Source: DASSUW01 sp963835525
GTDB lineage: Bacteria > Actinomycetota > Thermoleophilia > Solirubrobacterales > Solirubrobacteraceae
Direction of reading: 5' to 3'
Length of the DNA: 64,000 nt
Assembly (NCBI GenBank): GCA_963835525.1
Contig: CAWIFM010000008.1
Location: 1,054,001 to 1,118,000 of the forward strand
Notes under the pieces: model-generated
Seen by the model: the letters and a program-made list of their open reading frames with translations, nothing else
Told to the model about the DNA's origin: nothing
The model's database searches: none
Program-made: the position numbers and the translations under genes
Part shown: positions 41,608-49,993 of the stretch, piece after piece
How the letters are laid out: every line of letters starts with the position of its first letter
How positions within the stretch are numbered: the stretch's first letter is position 1

Positions 41608-42624
41608 TCACTCGGGTCGGGCCGGGCGCGCGGCTTCGAGCATCTCGCGCAGCTGCTCCTCGGGTAATCCGAGTGGCAGGGTGAGGTCGACGGTGTCGGC
41701 ACCCGCCTCTAGCCAGAGCCGGATCGCGTCCGGAGCGTCGTTGTACGTGGCCATCAAAGTGACGTCGCGAGCCAGCCGCTCGGCTGCTGCGGGCAGCCGG
41801 AGCGGGCCGTTGCCGACATTGGCGTCAAGCAGCGCGTCGACCTCGGCTGCGTAGCCGAAGTGGTCACGCAGCATCCGTGGATAGAGCGGCCCCATGCGTG
41901 TCAGATACGCGAGCAGCCACCCGGTTGCGATCTGCCGGGCCGTCTCCTCGTCCTCACCGAGCGCCAACGGGACACTGGCGGACACGATGGTCGAGGTTGC
42001 GTCCTCAGCAGCCGCCTCTCCCTCGGCGAGCAGCGCGCGCCCTTCGCAGAGCCGTGAACGCGCCCAGAGAAACGGCAGCCAGTGGTCCGCCAGCTCGCCC
42101 GCAAGGCGGACGGACGCCGGGGCGAGCGCCGCGAGCAGGATCGGAACCGGCGGCTCCGGCGGCGCACCGAGCCGAAGTGGTCTAACGCCCTCGCGTTCGA
42201 GCGGCAGGCGGGCTCCGGCGAGCAGCGCCTTGGTAGCGACCACGGTCTTCCGCAGCTGCCCGACGGGGTTATGCCAGGTCAGGCCGTGCAGGCCCTCAAC
42301 GAGCGGCGGACTGCTTGCGCCAAGCCCTAGACCGAAGCGGCCGCCCGACGCTCGCTGCAGGCTCGCGGCGGCCATCGCGATCGCGGCCGGAGAGCGGCTC
42401 CAGACTGGAAGCACCGTCGTGGCCAACCCGATCCGCGAGGTCGCCCCCGCGATCTGCGTGAGCAGCACGACGGCGTCATGCGTCCAGCCCTCGGCGGTTC
42501 CAAAGCGCGCGTAGCCGAGCTCCTCGGCGGCCGCTGCGAGGCGGACTGTCGCTTCGGCGTCCGTATGAAACGGCGTCACGCCGACGCCGACGGTCGCTCT
42601 TGCCGCGTGCCCCCAAGCGCTCAT
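41608..42624 (-). CDS. Luciferase-like (LLM class) flavin/F420-dependent oxidoreductase
   Basis: A 338-residue bacterial-luciferase-fold protein: it opens ATVGVGVTPFHTDAEATVRLA, then RIGLATTVLPVWSRSPAAIAMAA and GRFGLGLGASSPP, the family's beta-strand 3/4 blocks. FMN and F420 users cannot be told apart here. The ATG at 42624 lies just past the end of the broken SRPBCC gene. The substrate is unknown. It could be the last gene of the minus-strand group that starts near 46171. Confidence 0.82.
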   Translation of the reverse strand: MSAWGHAARATVGVGVTPFHTDAEATVRLAAAAEELGYARFGTAEGWTHDAVVLLTQIAGATSRIGLATTVLPVWSRSPAAIAMAAASLQRASGGRFGLGLGASSPPLVEGLHGLTWHNPVGQLRKTVVATKALLAGARLPLEREGVRPLRLGAPPEPPVPILLAALAPASVRLAGELADHWLPFLWARSRLCEGRALLAEGEAAAEDATSTIVSASVPLALGEDEETARQIATGWLLAYLTRMGPLYPRMLRDHFGYAAEVDALLDANVGNGPLRLPAAAERLARDVTLMATYNDAPDAIRLWLEAGADTVDLTLPLGLPEEQLREMLEAARPARPE

Positions 42625-42643
42625 CGCAGTTGTGTCGGGCCAG

Positions 42644-43301
42644 TCACGCTCTGACGTTGCACGGGGACCCGGTGGGTCGCGAGAGGTGCGTCATGCGTAC
42701 GTCTCCTTCGGGTGCGAGAACTTCGGGATAGGCTCCTGGGAGACGGTAGCGGCGGTTCTCGGCGGCGAACGTGCGCTCGTTGCGGGCCGACTGCTGGGCC
42801 GTGCAGCCGGCGCGCTCGGCGGGGAACATCGGGTGGGGTGGCCATGGTGAGCATGCTCGACGGTGACGTGCACGCTCGCTTCTCGCGATTGCCGCCCTGA
42901 CGAGCATTCGGTCGAGCACGCCTCGCCATCCTGCTCGGGACGTGCACTCGATGGTGATGCGGTAGGCGAAGGTCGCCGTCGGCGTCGTCGAAGTGGCGCC
43001 AGTGTCGAGCCGCCGGGATGCCGCGCTGCTCGCTCGTGTACTCGACCCCTCGGCAGGGCTCGCGGCGGGCGAGCGTCATGTCGAGCTCGACGTCACGCCC
43101 GAGCATGCGCAGCGTCAGGCGTGCCCGGTCGCCGCGGTCGTGCCAGCGCGACGCGGGGTCGAGGCGAACGAAGCGCGGCCAGTACTCGGGCCAGTTAGCG
43201 GGGTCGGTGATGTAGTCGAAGCCCTCGCAGACGGAGACTTCGAATCGACGTTCGACTTCGATCCGGATCACAGAGCCGGCCGGCTTCTTGCGCGCGAGCA
43301 T
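42644..43301 (-). pseudogene. SRPBCC-family protein, frameshifted
   Basis: The ATG at 43301 (sharing a base with the hydrolase stop, TGATG) begins an SRPBCC protein (IRIEVERRFEVSVCEGFDYI, TDPANWPEYWPRF) that reads well to FDDADGD. The frame then fails at 42971. In the next frame the fold continues FAYRITIECTSRAGWRGVLD and RMLVRAAIARSERAR. One extra C (GAC-C-TTC) explains the break. Sequence beyond about 42830 no longer resembles the domain, so the true end is uncertain. Either a sequencing error or a decaying gene. Confidence 0.6.
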
Positions 43302-44047
43302 CACGCCGCGTCCTTCGTGGAGGAACCGACGCGGCGGACCCACGAGTCCACCCGGTCAGCGACGTGTTCCCAGCCGGCGCCGAGGGACATTGCGTGGCCC
43401 ATGCCGTCGAACAGCTCGGCCTGGGTGTCGTAGGCACGGGCGGTTCGGCGAACGTCGTCGGCGCTGATGATCGCGTCGTCTGATGCGCCGAGGACCAGCA
43501 CTGGCGCGCGGACATTGGGTCGCCCCATCGGAGGTACGAGCATGTCGAGGAACGCGAGGTAGGACTCGTCCTGGAGCTTCGCGTGGCAGCTGTCGACGAT
43601 CGCGCTTGGCGTGTCGTCGGTGAAGAACATCGCGCGCGTTTGCGCTCGGGTGGCGACGAGCGGCTTCAGGCGCAGCCGCAGCGTCGCGTTGGTCATGGCC
43701 AGCGGGTGGCGCAATGCAAGTCGCGCCGCCACCCGGATCGCGCTACCGGGCGGAGTCGAGGCCAGGAGAACGACGGCGCGCGCCGGGTGGCGCTGCGCGT
43801 ACCGTTGCGCGAGAAGCCCGCCCATCGAGTGCCCGACGAGCACCGGCGGCTCCGCGAACCGCTCGGCCGCCCGTCGGACGTCTTCCAGGTAGTGGTGGAT
43901 GCGGTGCCAGATGCGCTCGCCGGACTGGTCGTGCCCGCGCAGCCGGACGGTGCGGACGTCGTGGCCACGCTCGGCGAGGCGGGCGGCGAACCCGTCCCAG
44001 CACCATGGGCCGTGCCAGGCGCCGTGGATGAGCAGGATCCCGGCCAC
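43301..44047 (-). CDS. Alpha/beta hydrolase
   Basis: A 248-residue alpha/beta-hydrolase. The oxyanion region is LLIHGAWHGPWCWDGFAA, the nucleophile Ser is in LVGHSMGGLLAQ, an Asp is near VLGASDDAIIS, and the His is in DGMGHAMSLG. The opening HGAWHGPWCW resembles plant methylesterase/hydroxynitrile-lyase-like bacterial esterases. Substrate unknown. The GTG start lies four bases after the ScyD-like gene's stop. Confidence 0.85.
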   Translation of the reverse strand: MAGILLIHGAWHGPWCWDGFAARLAERGHDVRTVRLRGHDQSGERIWHRIHHYLEDVRRAAERFAEPPVLVGHSMGGLLAQRYAQRHPARAVVLLASTPPGSAIRVAARLALRHPLAMTNATLRLRLKPLVATRAQTRAMFFTDDTPSAIVDSCHAKLQDESYLAFLDMLVPPMGRPNVRAPVLVLGASDDAIISADDVRRTARAYDTQAELFDGMGHAMSLGAGWEHVADRVDSWVRRVGSSTKDAA

Positions 44048-44051
44048 GGGC

Positions 44052-45098
44052 TCAGCCTTGGTAGGGGGATCTGCCGGGCCGGCGACGTGCGCCGTCGATC
44101 CGGAGCACCTTGCCGGTGAGCGTGACGACGAACGCCGTGTCGTCGATGAACTCGAGCGATGTCGGCCGATCCAGGCCTGCGAGGACGGACGTGAAGCTGC
44201 CGTCCCTCTCGACGCGCAGGATCCTTCCGGTGTCCGGCGCGGCCGGCTTGCCCTCGTTCTCCGGAGTCGGCGGCAGGTTCCAGACGCCCTGTGAGACGGC
44301 GTATAGCTCCTGGCAACGACCGAACTCGACGTCGACGATCAGGCTCGCCCCCGACGCGAGCTCCGTGACAGGCGACCTGGGCGTGAAGCGGGCGACCTTG
44401 CCGGTCTCTGGGAGATGCGGAATGGGACCGGCCTCGCCCATGAGGATCGTGCGGCCGTGGACCTCGAGGCCCGTGGGGACGATGTTGCCGAACGCGGCCA
44501 GCTCGCGGATATGGCCGTGTCGGGAGACGCGCAGCAGACGGTTGTGGTGACCGTCGGTGACGAGCAGGCCGCCACGGAACTTCTCCAGCGCGTACTGGAC
44601 GCCGCTGGACACGAAGAAGTCGGTAGCGGGCGGGTGCGCGATCGACCAGGCGCCGACATCGGCGATCACGGTCGGGCTGCGGTTCTTCTCGATTCGGTAG
44701 ATGCCGTTGACGACGTCGGGCTGGCCGAACGCGGGGCCGACGAGCGTGACCAGCACGTACGCGGTGTCGCCGACGAAGGTGACGTCGATCGCTCCGCCGA
44801 TGCCCACGTCGGCAAGTGCCGGGGGCAGGCCGCTCGCGTACGTCGTGGTGACGCCCGTTTTGGGATCCACCCGCAGGACGCGGCCTCCCGGACCGTCGCT
44901 CACGTACAGCGCCTTGTCAGGGCCGATCGTGCTGCCCGAGCCGCAGCCACCCATACAGCCCGGCGCGGCGAAGGTGGTTAGCTCATGCGCGACCGGTCTC
45001 GTCTCGGGCTTGCCGGCGCCCGCCGCGGCGGGCAAGGCGATGGCCACGGTCACGGCTGCCACCACCATCATCATCAGCTTGGGCGGATTCGCGCTCAT
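44052..45098 (-). CDS. ScyD/ScyE-family secreted beta-propeller protein
   Basis: A 348-residue exported protein. The signal peptide is at residues 8-28 (MMMVVAAVTVAIALPAAAGAG), followed by NHL/SMP-like beta-propeller repeats (GPDKALYVSDGPGGRVLRVD; GGLLVTDGHHNRLLRVSRHG; DTGRILRVERDGSFTSVL). This is the pattern of the ScyD/ScyE family, first named in cyanobacterial scytonemin clusters but widespread without that pigment. CMGGCGSG may form a disulfide. The ATG overlaps the methyltransferase stop (ATGA), so they form one operon. Function unknown. Confidence 0.8.
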   Translation of the reverse strand: MSANPPKLMMMVVAAVTVAIALPAAAGAGKPETRPVAHELTTFAAPGCMGGCGSGSTIGPDKALYVSDGPGGRVLRVDPKTGVTTTYASGLPPALADVGIGGAIDVTFVGDTAYVLVTLVGPAFGQPDVVNGIYRIEKNRSPTVIADVGAWSIAHPPATDFFVSSGVQYALEKFRGGLLVTDGHHNRLLRVSRHGHIRELAAFGNIVPTGLEVHGRTILMGEAGPIPHLPETGKVARFTPRSPVTELASGASLIVDVEFGRCQELYAVSQGVWNLPPTPENEGKPAAPDTGRILRVERDGSFTSVLAGLDRPTSLEFIDDTAFVVTLTGKVLRIDGARRRPGRSPYQG

Positions 45099-46171
45099 GG
45101 CCGCGCTTCCAGGACGAGGTTGAACGGGGTCTCTGCGGCGCGGCGGAAGCGCGTGAAGCCGCCGGCGGTGACGGTTTCGCGCAGGCGTGCCTCGCCGGCC
45201 TGGGCTCCGAGGGCGAGGCCGACGTCTTGGGACAGCGAGGCCGGTGTGCACAGCAGCGTCGAGAAGCCGTAGTAGGCGCGCCCGATCGGGTTGAGGTTGT
45301 CCTCGACGCGGTCGCCGGCGGCGGGCTCGACGATCATCCACGTGCCGTCGGGGGCGAGCGTGTCGCGCACGTGCCGCGCCGCGCCGACCGGGTCGCCCAT
45401 ATCGTGCAGGCAGTCGAACATCGCCACCAGGTCGTAGCCCTCGCCGGTGTAGGCAGCGGCAGGCTCAACCTCGAAGCGGACGCGATCGCTCACGCCGGCC
45501 TGCTCGGCGCGCAGGCCGGCGGTCTGGATCGACTGGGCGTGGTAGTCCGAACCGACGAACGTCGAGTTCCGGAAGGCGCGGGCCATGAGAACCGTCGAGG
45601 CGCCGTGACCACAGCCAACGTCGGCGACCCGGGCGCCCCGCTGGAGCTTTGCGACGACGCCGTCGAGCGCGGGCAGCCACGAGTCGACGAGGTTGGCGTT
45701 GTAGCCCGGGCGGAAGAACCGCTCGCAGCCCTCGTGGACGTCATGGTTGTGCTCGTGCCAGCCGACGCCCGCGCCCGTGCGGGCGGCGTCGGTGATGCGG
45801 GGCGAGTCCAGCACCGAGCCGAGCGCGTTCTGGAACAGCCCCGGCAAATAGGCCGGGCTGTCCTCGTCGCAGAACGCGACCGCCTGCTCGGGCGGCAGGC
45901 TGTAGCGACCGTCCGCCGGGTGGTAGGTGACGAACCCGCCGGCGGCCTGGGCGTTGAGCCACTCGAGCACGTAGCGCTCGGCCGTGCCGGTGCGCGCCGC
46001 GAGCTCGGAGGGCGTGAGCGCGCCGGCGCCCGCCAGTGCGCGGTACAGGCCGAGCCGGTCGCCCATCACGACCAGCGCCGTGTTGAGCGTCGCGCCGACC
46101 TCCTCGACGGCGCGGAACACGAACTGCTCGAGCTTGTCGGCGTCGAGCTGCGCGTTTTCGATGATGGTCAT
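45095..46171 (-). CDS. Class I SAM-dependent methyltransferase with N-terminal winged helix
   Basis: A 358-residue protein. The N-terminal dimerisation/winged-helix region (about 10-95: GDRLGLYRALAGAGALTPSE, LAARTGTAERYVLEWLNAQA) precedes a Rossmann domain with the SAM loop VADVGCGHGAST and YDLVAMFDCLHDMGDP. It is similar in layout to Mycobacterium Rv2258c-type and small-molecule O-methyltransferases. The ATG at 46171 has GAGAGGA upstream. It is the first gene of the operon facing the TetR regulator, with an 11-bp inverted repeat in between. Substrate unknown. Confidence 0.85.
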   Translation of the reverse strand: MTIIENAQLDADKLEQFVFRAVEEVGATLNTALVVMGDRLGLYRALAGAGALTPSELAARTGTAERYVLEWLNAQAAGGFVTYHPADGRYSLPPEQAVAFCDEDSPAYLPGLFQNALGSVLDSPRITDAARTGAGVGWHEHNHDVHEGCERFFRPGYNANLVDSWLPALDGVVAKLQRGARVADVGCGHGASTVLMARAFRNSTFVGSDYHAQSIQTAGLRAEQAGVSDRVRFEVEPAAAYTGEGYDLVAMFDCLHDMGDPVGAARHVRDTLAPDGTWMIVEPAAGDRVEDNLNPIGRAYYGFSTLLCTPASLSQDVGLALGAQAGEARLRETVTAGGFTRFRRAAETPFNLVLEARP

Positions 46172-46201
46172 CTGCGTCCTCTCTCTCGAGGTCTGGAGCT
46201 T

Positions 46202-46254
46202 AGTTAGCACGACCGGTCGCACTCAGTTAGATAGTACGTCCGCTCGTGCTAACT
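46202..46254. promoter_or_regulatory. Inverted repeat operator between the methyltransferase operon and tetR
   Basis: AGTTAGCACGA (46202-46212) and TCGTGCTAACT (46244-46254) are perfect 11-bp inverted repeats with 31 bp between, about four turns centre to centre. A further GTTAG at 46226-46230 lies between. The block is AT-rich and occupies the divergent promoter region. The TetR protein at 46280 is the likely binder, with two half-site pairs allowing repression of both directions. Confidence 0.55.
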
Positions 46255-46279
46255 TGTCAACGTTGAATTGCGATGAGCC

Positions 46280-46903
46280 ATGGCGACTGAGCCCGCACGC
46301 AAGCGACGCACCCGCTCTGACGGCGAGCGCAGCCACCGCGCGATCCTCGACGCCGCCGCCCGGCTCGCCACTCTCGAGGGGCTCGAGGGCCTCTCGTTCG
46401 CCCGCGTCGCCGATGAGATCGGGATGAGCAAGAGCGGGCTCTTCTCCCACTTCGCCTCCAAGCAGGACCTGCAGCTCGCGACCATCGCCACCGCCGAGGC
46501 GGTCTACGCCGCCGAAGTCATCGAGCCCGCCATGGACCTTGCCGAGGGCCTGGAACGCCTCGAGCAGCTGTGCGAGCGCTACCTGTCCTACGTGGGGCGC
46601 GGCGTGTTCCCCGGAGGCTGCTTCTTTGCCTCCACCGCCGCCGAGTTCGACAGCCGTGGCGGGCCGATCCGAGATCGCGTACGCGCCGTGCTCGCCGGCT
46701 GGGACGAGCTGCTCGAAGCCAACCTCCGTGCGGCCCAGCGTCGAGAGCAATTGGCGCAAGACGTTGACATCGGTCAGTTGATCTTCGAGATCAACGCCCT
46801 ACTGCACGAGGCCAACGGCCACTACCTGCTGTACCGCGACCCCGCCGGGCTCGAACGAGCACAAACGGCGATCGCCGACCGGCTCGCGCGCGCACAGAGG
46901 TGA
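46280..46903 (+). CDS. TetR/AcrR-family transcriptional regulator
   Basis: A 207-residue regulator. The HTH spans about 20-65 (RAILDAAARLATLEGLEGLS, FARVADEIGMSKSGLFSHFA) and GGCFFASTAAEFDSRGGP is the C-terminal block of the TetR_C_16/YcdC-like group. It is transcribed away from the methyltransferase/ScyD operon and probably controls it through the inverted repeat at 46202. Ligand unknown. Confidence 0.88.
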   Translation: MATEPARKRRTRSDGERSHRAILDAAARLATLEGLEGLSFARVADEIGMSKSGLFSHFASKQDLQLATIATAEAVYAAEVIEPAMDLAEGLERLEQLCERYLSYVGRGVFPGGCFFASTAAEFDSRGGPIRDRVRAVLAGWDELLEANLRAAQRREQLAQDVDIGQLIFEINALLHEANGHYLLYRDPAGLERAQTAIADRLARAQR

Positions 46904-46970
46904 ACGAACCATTTCGAGCCCTGCTGCGTCACGCGGCAATCGCCGCCGAGGAACTTTCGGCCGGTGACCC

Positions 46971-47963
46971 GTGAGTGGTCTCGACCGCGTTCGGCTCCGG
47001 CTCGATCGAGTCCGGTCGGCGGTCGGCGAGATCGATCCGGTGTTCCTCGACACACCGGGACTGCCGTGCGCGCCGCTCGGCCGGGCGCTCGGGTGCTGGA
47101 TGACGCTGAAGGTCGAGACGCTCAACCCGGTCCGGAGCTTCAAGGGCCGCGGCACCGAGACGGTGGCGGCCGTTGCCCGCGAGACGGGGGCATCACGCGT
47201 GGTGTGCGCAAGCGCCGGCAATCTCGGGCAGGCGCTGGCCTACAGCGGCCAGCGCCGCGGCTTGGAGGTCATCGTCGTGGCGGCCAGCACCGCGAGCCCG
47301 CTCAAGCTGCGCCAGATCGCCGCGGTCGGCGCGGATCTGCGGCTCGATGGCGAGGACATCGAAGACGCCCGGCTGCTTGCGCGTGACATCGCGGAGGCGG
47401 AGCGCGGCTATTTGGTCGAGGACAGCTTGGATCTGGCGACCTGTGAGGGCGCCGCCACGATCGGCCTGGAGCTCGTCAGAGACGATCCGGGCCTCGACGT
47501 CGTGCTCGTGGCTGTCGGCGGCGGTGCGATGGCCAGCGGCGTGGGCTACGCCGTGCGCTCGCTCGCCGAGCACGTGGAGGTGATCGGCATCCAGCCCGTG
47601 GGTGCGCCCGCGATGGCGCTGTCGTGGCGTCAGCGAACGGTGGTCGAGACGGACCGAATCGAGACGATCGCCGACGGCGTCGCCGGGCGCTGTCCGATCC
47701 CCGAGGTCTTGGACGACCTGCTCGTCGTGCTCGACGACGTGATGCTCGTTCGGGAGGATTCGATCAAGGTCGGCATGCGGATGCTCTATGAGCATGCGGG
47801 ACTCGTCGTCGAGCCGTCCGCAGCGCTTGGGGTCGCCGCCGTCCTCGAGGAACCCGAGCGGTTCGCCGGGCGGCGCGTTACCACAATCCTGTGCGGAAGC
47901 AACGTGAGCCCTGCCGACTTCGCACGGTGGGTGCTGGAACCGCACGCGCGCGTCGCACGTTAG
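46971..47963 (+). CDS. PLP-dependent threonine/serine dehydratase-like enzyme
   Basis: A 330-residue fold-type II PLP enzyme. The Schiff-base Lys is in PVRSFKGRGTE, the substrate Ser loop is CASAGNLGQALAYSG, and the phosphate-binding glycine stretch is VAVGGGAMASGVG. It ends LCGSNVSPADF, as in IlvA/TdcB relatives. No ACT regulatory domain is present, so it is the short catabolic form. The GTG at 46971 follows GGTGACCC. Alternatives are a serine racemase or threo-3-hydroxyaspartate dehydratase. Confidence 0.82.
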   Translation: MSGLDRVRLRLDRVRSAVGEIDPVFLDTPGLPCAPLGRALGCWMTLKVETLNPVRSFKGRGTETVAAVARETGASRVVCASAGNLGQALAYSGQRRGLEVIVVAASTASPLKLRQIAAVGADLRLDGEDIEDARLLARDIAEAERGYLVEDSLDLATCEGAATIGLELVRDDPGLDVVLVAVGGGAMASGVGYAVRSLAEHVEVIGIQPVGAPAMALSWRQRTVVETDRIETIADGVAGRCPIPEVLDDLLVVLDDVMLVREDSIKVGMRMLYEHAGLVVEPSAALGVAAVLEEPERFAGRRVTTILCGSNVSPADFARWVLEPHARVAR

Positions 47964-48059
47964 GCTGCCATCGCGCCCAGCGCCGGGCGACTCCTCACGC
48001 ATGCAGTGCCCCACGACGGATGGCCAGAACGGTTGCGTGGCACAAGCGCGGCCCGCATC

Positions 48060-48322
48060 CGTGGTCACCGCTGGCCTGGAGCGGACCGGCGCGATCGTCG
48101 TCGGCCGGTGGATGTAGAGGCCGCCGGGCACTGGGGCGACAAGAACCCGTGGGAAATCCCGGTCTTCGTCGTCACGCACCGCCCGGAGGAGGAGCCCGAC
48201 ACCGATGAGTTCAACTTCGTCGGCGGGTTCGACGATGCGATCGAGCGTGCTCGCGAGGTCGCGGGTGGCAAGGACGTCGCCATCGGCGGCGGCGCGGACG
48301 TGATCCGCCAGGACCTCGATGC
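48060..48322 (+). pseudogene. Fragment of a RibD-C / dihydrofolate reductase-family gene
   Basis: Two reading frames together spell LERTGAIVVGRWM (ending at a TAG where TAC-GAG is expected) and AAGHWGDKNPWEIPVFVVTH, then FNFVGGFDDAIERAREVAGG and KDVAIGGGADVIRQDL. This is the middle of the DHFR/RibD-C family, like the intact homologue at 55050-55625. Both ends are missing and one base is lost near 48117, so it is a decayed remnant. It is cut off just before the stop of the convergent oxidoreductase gene. Confidence 0.65.
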
Positions 48323-48332
48323 GGTCGGACAG

Positions 48333-49211
48333 TCACACGACGGCCAACACGACCTTGCCCCGCCGGCCCGGCTCCAGGCTGCGCGCGAACGCCTCGCGCG
48401 CCGAAGTGAGCGGGTAGACCTCGACGGACGGGGGCCGCAGCTCGCCGACGTCCGCCAGCCTCGCGAGCGACGTGAGTTGATCGCGATTCGGCTCGACAGT
48501 GAAGTACACGCCTCCGTCGGGGGGCTCCTCCGCCACCGAGACCAGTCGCCCGCCCGCGCGCAGCACTGCGAGGGACCGGCGCAACCGGTCGCCGCCGGCC
48601 GTGTCGAACACGACGTCGACGGGTTCAACCACGTCCTCGAAGCGCGTCGCCGCGTCGACGGCCTGGTGTGCGCCGAGCTCGCGGACCAATCCCAGGTTCG
48701 CCGCCGATGCGGTCGCAATCACATGCGCGCCGCTCGCGCGGGCGAGCTGCACCGCGAACCCGCCGACGCCGCCCGCGGCACCGTGGATCAGCACGCGCTC
48801 GTCTGCGCCGAGCCGGCCGTTATCGAACAGTCCTTGCCAGGCAGTGAGCGCGGGCAGCGGGATCGCGGCGCTCTCGGCGTGTGCGAGCGCCCGCGGCCTG
48901 GCCACCAGCAGCTCGGCGGGCAGCGCCGTGTAGTCCGCTGCGACACCGTCGCGGTCGAACGGCGTGAGCGCGAACACCTCGTCGCCGGCTGCGACGCCGG
49001 CGACGCCAGGGCCGATTTCCTCGACCACTCCGGAGAGTTCGTAGCACGGGATCGCCGGCACACGGTCGACCGGCCATTCCAGCTCGCCACGCGTGATCGC
49101 CGCCGCGTGCACGTGCACGAGCGCCTCCACCGGACCGGGCCGTGGCCGGTCGGCCTCCTCGACCGCGAGCTGCTCGGGACCGCCCGCCGCACGCAGCCGG
49201 ACGACGCGCAT
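48333..49211 (-). CDS. Zinc-free quinone oxidoreductase-like (MDR) protein
   Basis: A 292-residue medium-chain reductase. The GroES-like N-terminal half ends at CYELSGVVEEIGPGV. The cofactor loop is VLIHGAAGGVGGFAVQLA with an Arg-free second strand (ATASAANLGLV), and DVVFDTAGGDRLRRSL follows. No zinc-binding Cys/His set is seen, as in NADPH:quinone reductases. The ATG at 49211 shares a base with the cupin stop; a GTG directly before it is equally possible. Confidence 0.85.
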   Translation of the reverse strand: MRVVRLRAAGGPEQLAVEEADRPRPGPVEALVHVHAAAITRGELEWPVDRVPAIPCYELSGVVEEIGPGVAGVAAGDEVFALTPFDRDGVAADYTALPAELLVARPRALAHAESAAIPLPALTAWQGLFDNGRLGADERVLIHGAAGGVGGFAVQLARASGAHVIATASAANLGLVRELGAHQAVDAATRFEDVVEPVDVVFDTAGGDRLRRSLAVLRAGGRLVSVAEEPPDGGVYFTVEPNRDQLTSLARLADVGELRPPSVEVYPLTSAREAFARSLEPGRRGKVVLAVV

Positions 49212-49450
49212 CACGAGTTGCCGTCGTAGACGGTCGGGGACTCACCCTCGCCGAGAACGAAGAAGGCGAGCATGCTCGCCGGGAACTCCTCGCTCGCATT
49301 GCGCGACACGTATGCGCCGGCCGGGTGGCGGTGAACTCGCGAGAACCCGCCCGGCTCGTAGTCGACACGGACGGCGTTGACTACCAGCCCATCACGCGAC
49401 GGAAGGTCCAGCACCGTAGTGACGCGCTCACCGGTGTCAGGATCAGTCAT
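49211..49450 (-). CDS. Cupin-like protein with the barrel core deleted
   Basis: A 79-residue product with a good AGGAGA ribosome-binding site. The N-terminal strands read AVRVDYEPGGFSRVHRHPAGAYV, the usual start of a small cupin with its metal-binding His-x-His. The next residues are SRNASEEFPASMLAFFVL, which in homologues come some 40 residues later. The central strands with the remaining metal ligands are missing in frame. It is probably non-functional as a barrel, or a shortened relict, sitting in the decayed stretch near the RibD-C fragment. Confidence 0.6.
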   Translation of the reverse strand: MTDPDTGERVTTVLDLPSRDGLVVNAVRVDYEPGGFSRVHRHPAGAYVSRNASEEFPASMLAFFVLGEGESPTVYDGNS

Positions 49451-49699
49451 AGGGAGTCTCCTAACGGTTCGAACGACCTCGACGGTACGCCCGCGGGGCT
49501 GCATTCTCCTGCGCGAACCCTCCCCCGCAACCGACGCGGGCCGAGCCGCAACCGCTGCTTCGCCTGGCTGCGTGCGTCTCGCACTGCGAGGATCAGACGA
49601 CCTGAACGGACGAGGTCCGGGCATCCGCGGCGCGTAATTCGGCTTCACCGCGCTCCTGCATCTGTGGAAACAGCAGTCACTCTCCCGCTATCGCGTTCC

Positions 49700-49993
49700 A
49701 TGAGCGAATCCACACAGGACCGGCCCGACGACGCCGACGAGAAGGCCTCGAAGCCGGGCGAGCAGGACACGGAGACCGTGGCCGGCCAGCCGAAGAAGGC
49801 GCCCGAGTCCACCGACGGCGAGCAATCGAAGCAGGTCCAGTGCGCGACTGCTGCCTTCCGTGCAACCCGGCACTCGGACGTTCCCGCGGGAACGCACCCA
49901 CCCGCTGCCGCAATGGAGCGAGGCAGCAGGCGGGCGCTTCGCCCCGCGCGGGGCCGTGGGCCGGTAGCGTTCGGGCGTGGCCACCACTGCTGA
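49700..49993 (+). CDS. Hypothetical small acidic protein
   Basis: A 97-codon frame whose first 45 residues are acidic and lysine-rich (DDADEKASKPGEQDTETVAG). TATCGC lies seven bases before the ATG, which is compatible with leaderless transcription. The second half has the composition of non-coding sequence and runs into the start of the next gene, so the natural end may have been lost. No family is recognised. The 250 bp upstream (49451-49699) show nothing else. Confidence 0.3.
   Translation: MSESTQDRPDDADEKASKPGEQDTETVAGQPKKAPESTDGEQSKQVQCATAAFRATRHSDVPAGTHPPAAAMERGSRRALRPARGRGPVAFGRGHHC
49965..49970 (+). promoter_or_regulatory. Candidate -10 box for the Vps62-like gene
   Basis: TAGCGT lies six bases before the GTG at 49977 with no ribosome-binding site, fitting the leaderless arrangement seen elsewhere in the window. 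Confidence 0.4.

Noticed and set aside
41327..41854. 175-codon plus-strand frame after the aldehyde dehydrogenase
   Set aside because: No ribosome-binding site, no family, mixed composition, and the second half is antisense to the luciferase-family gene.
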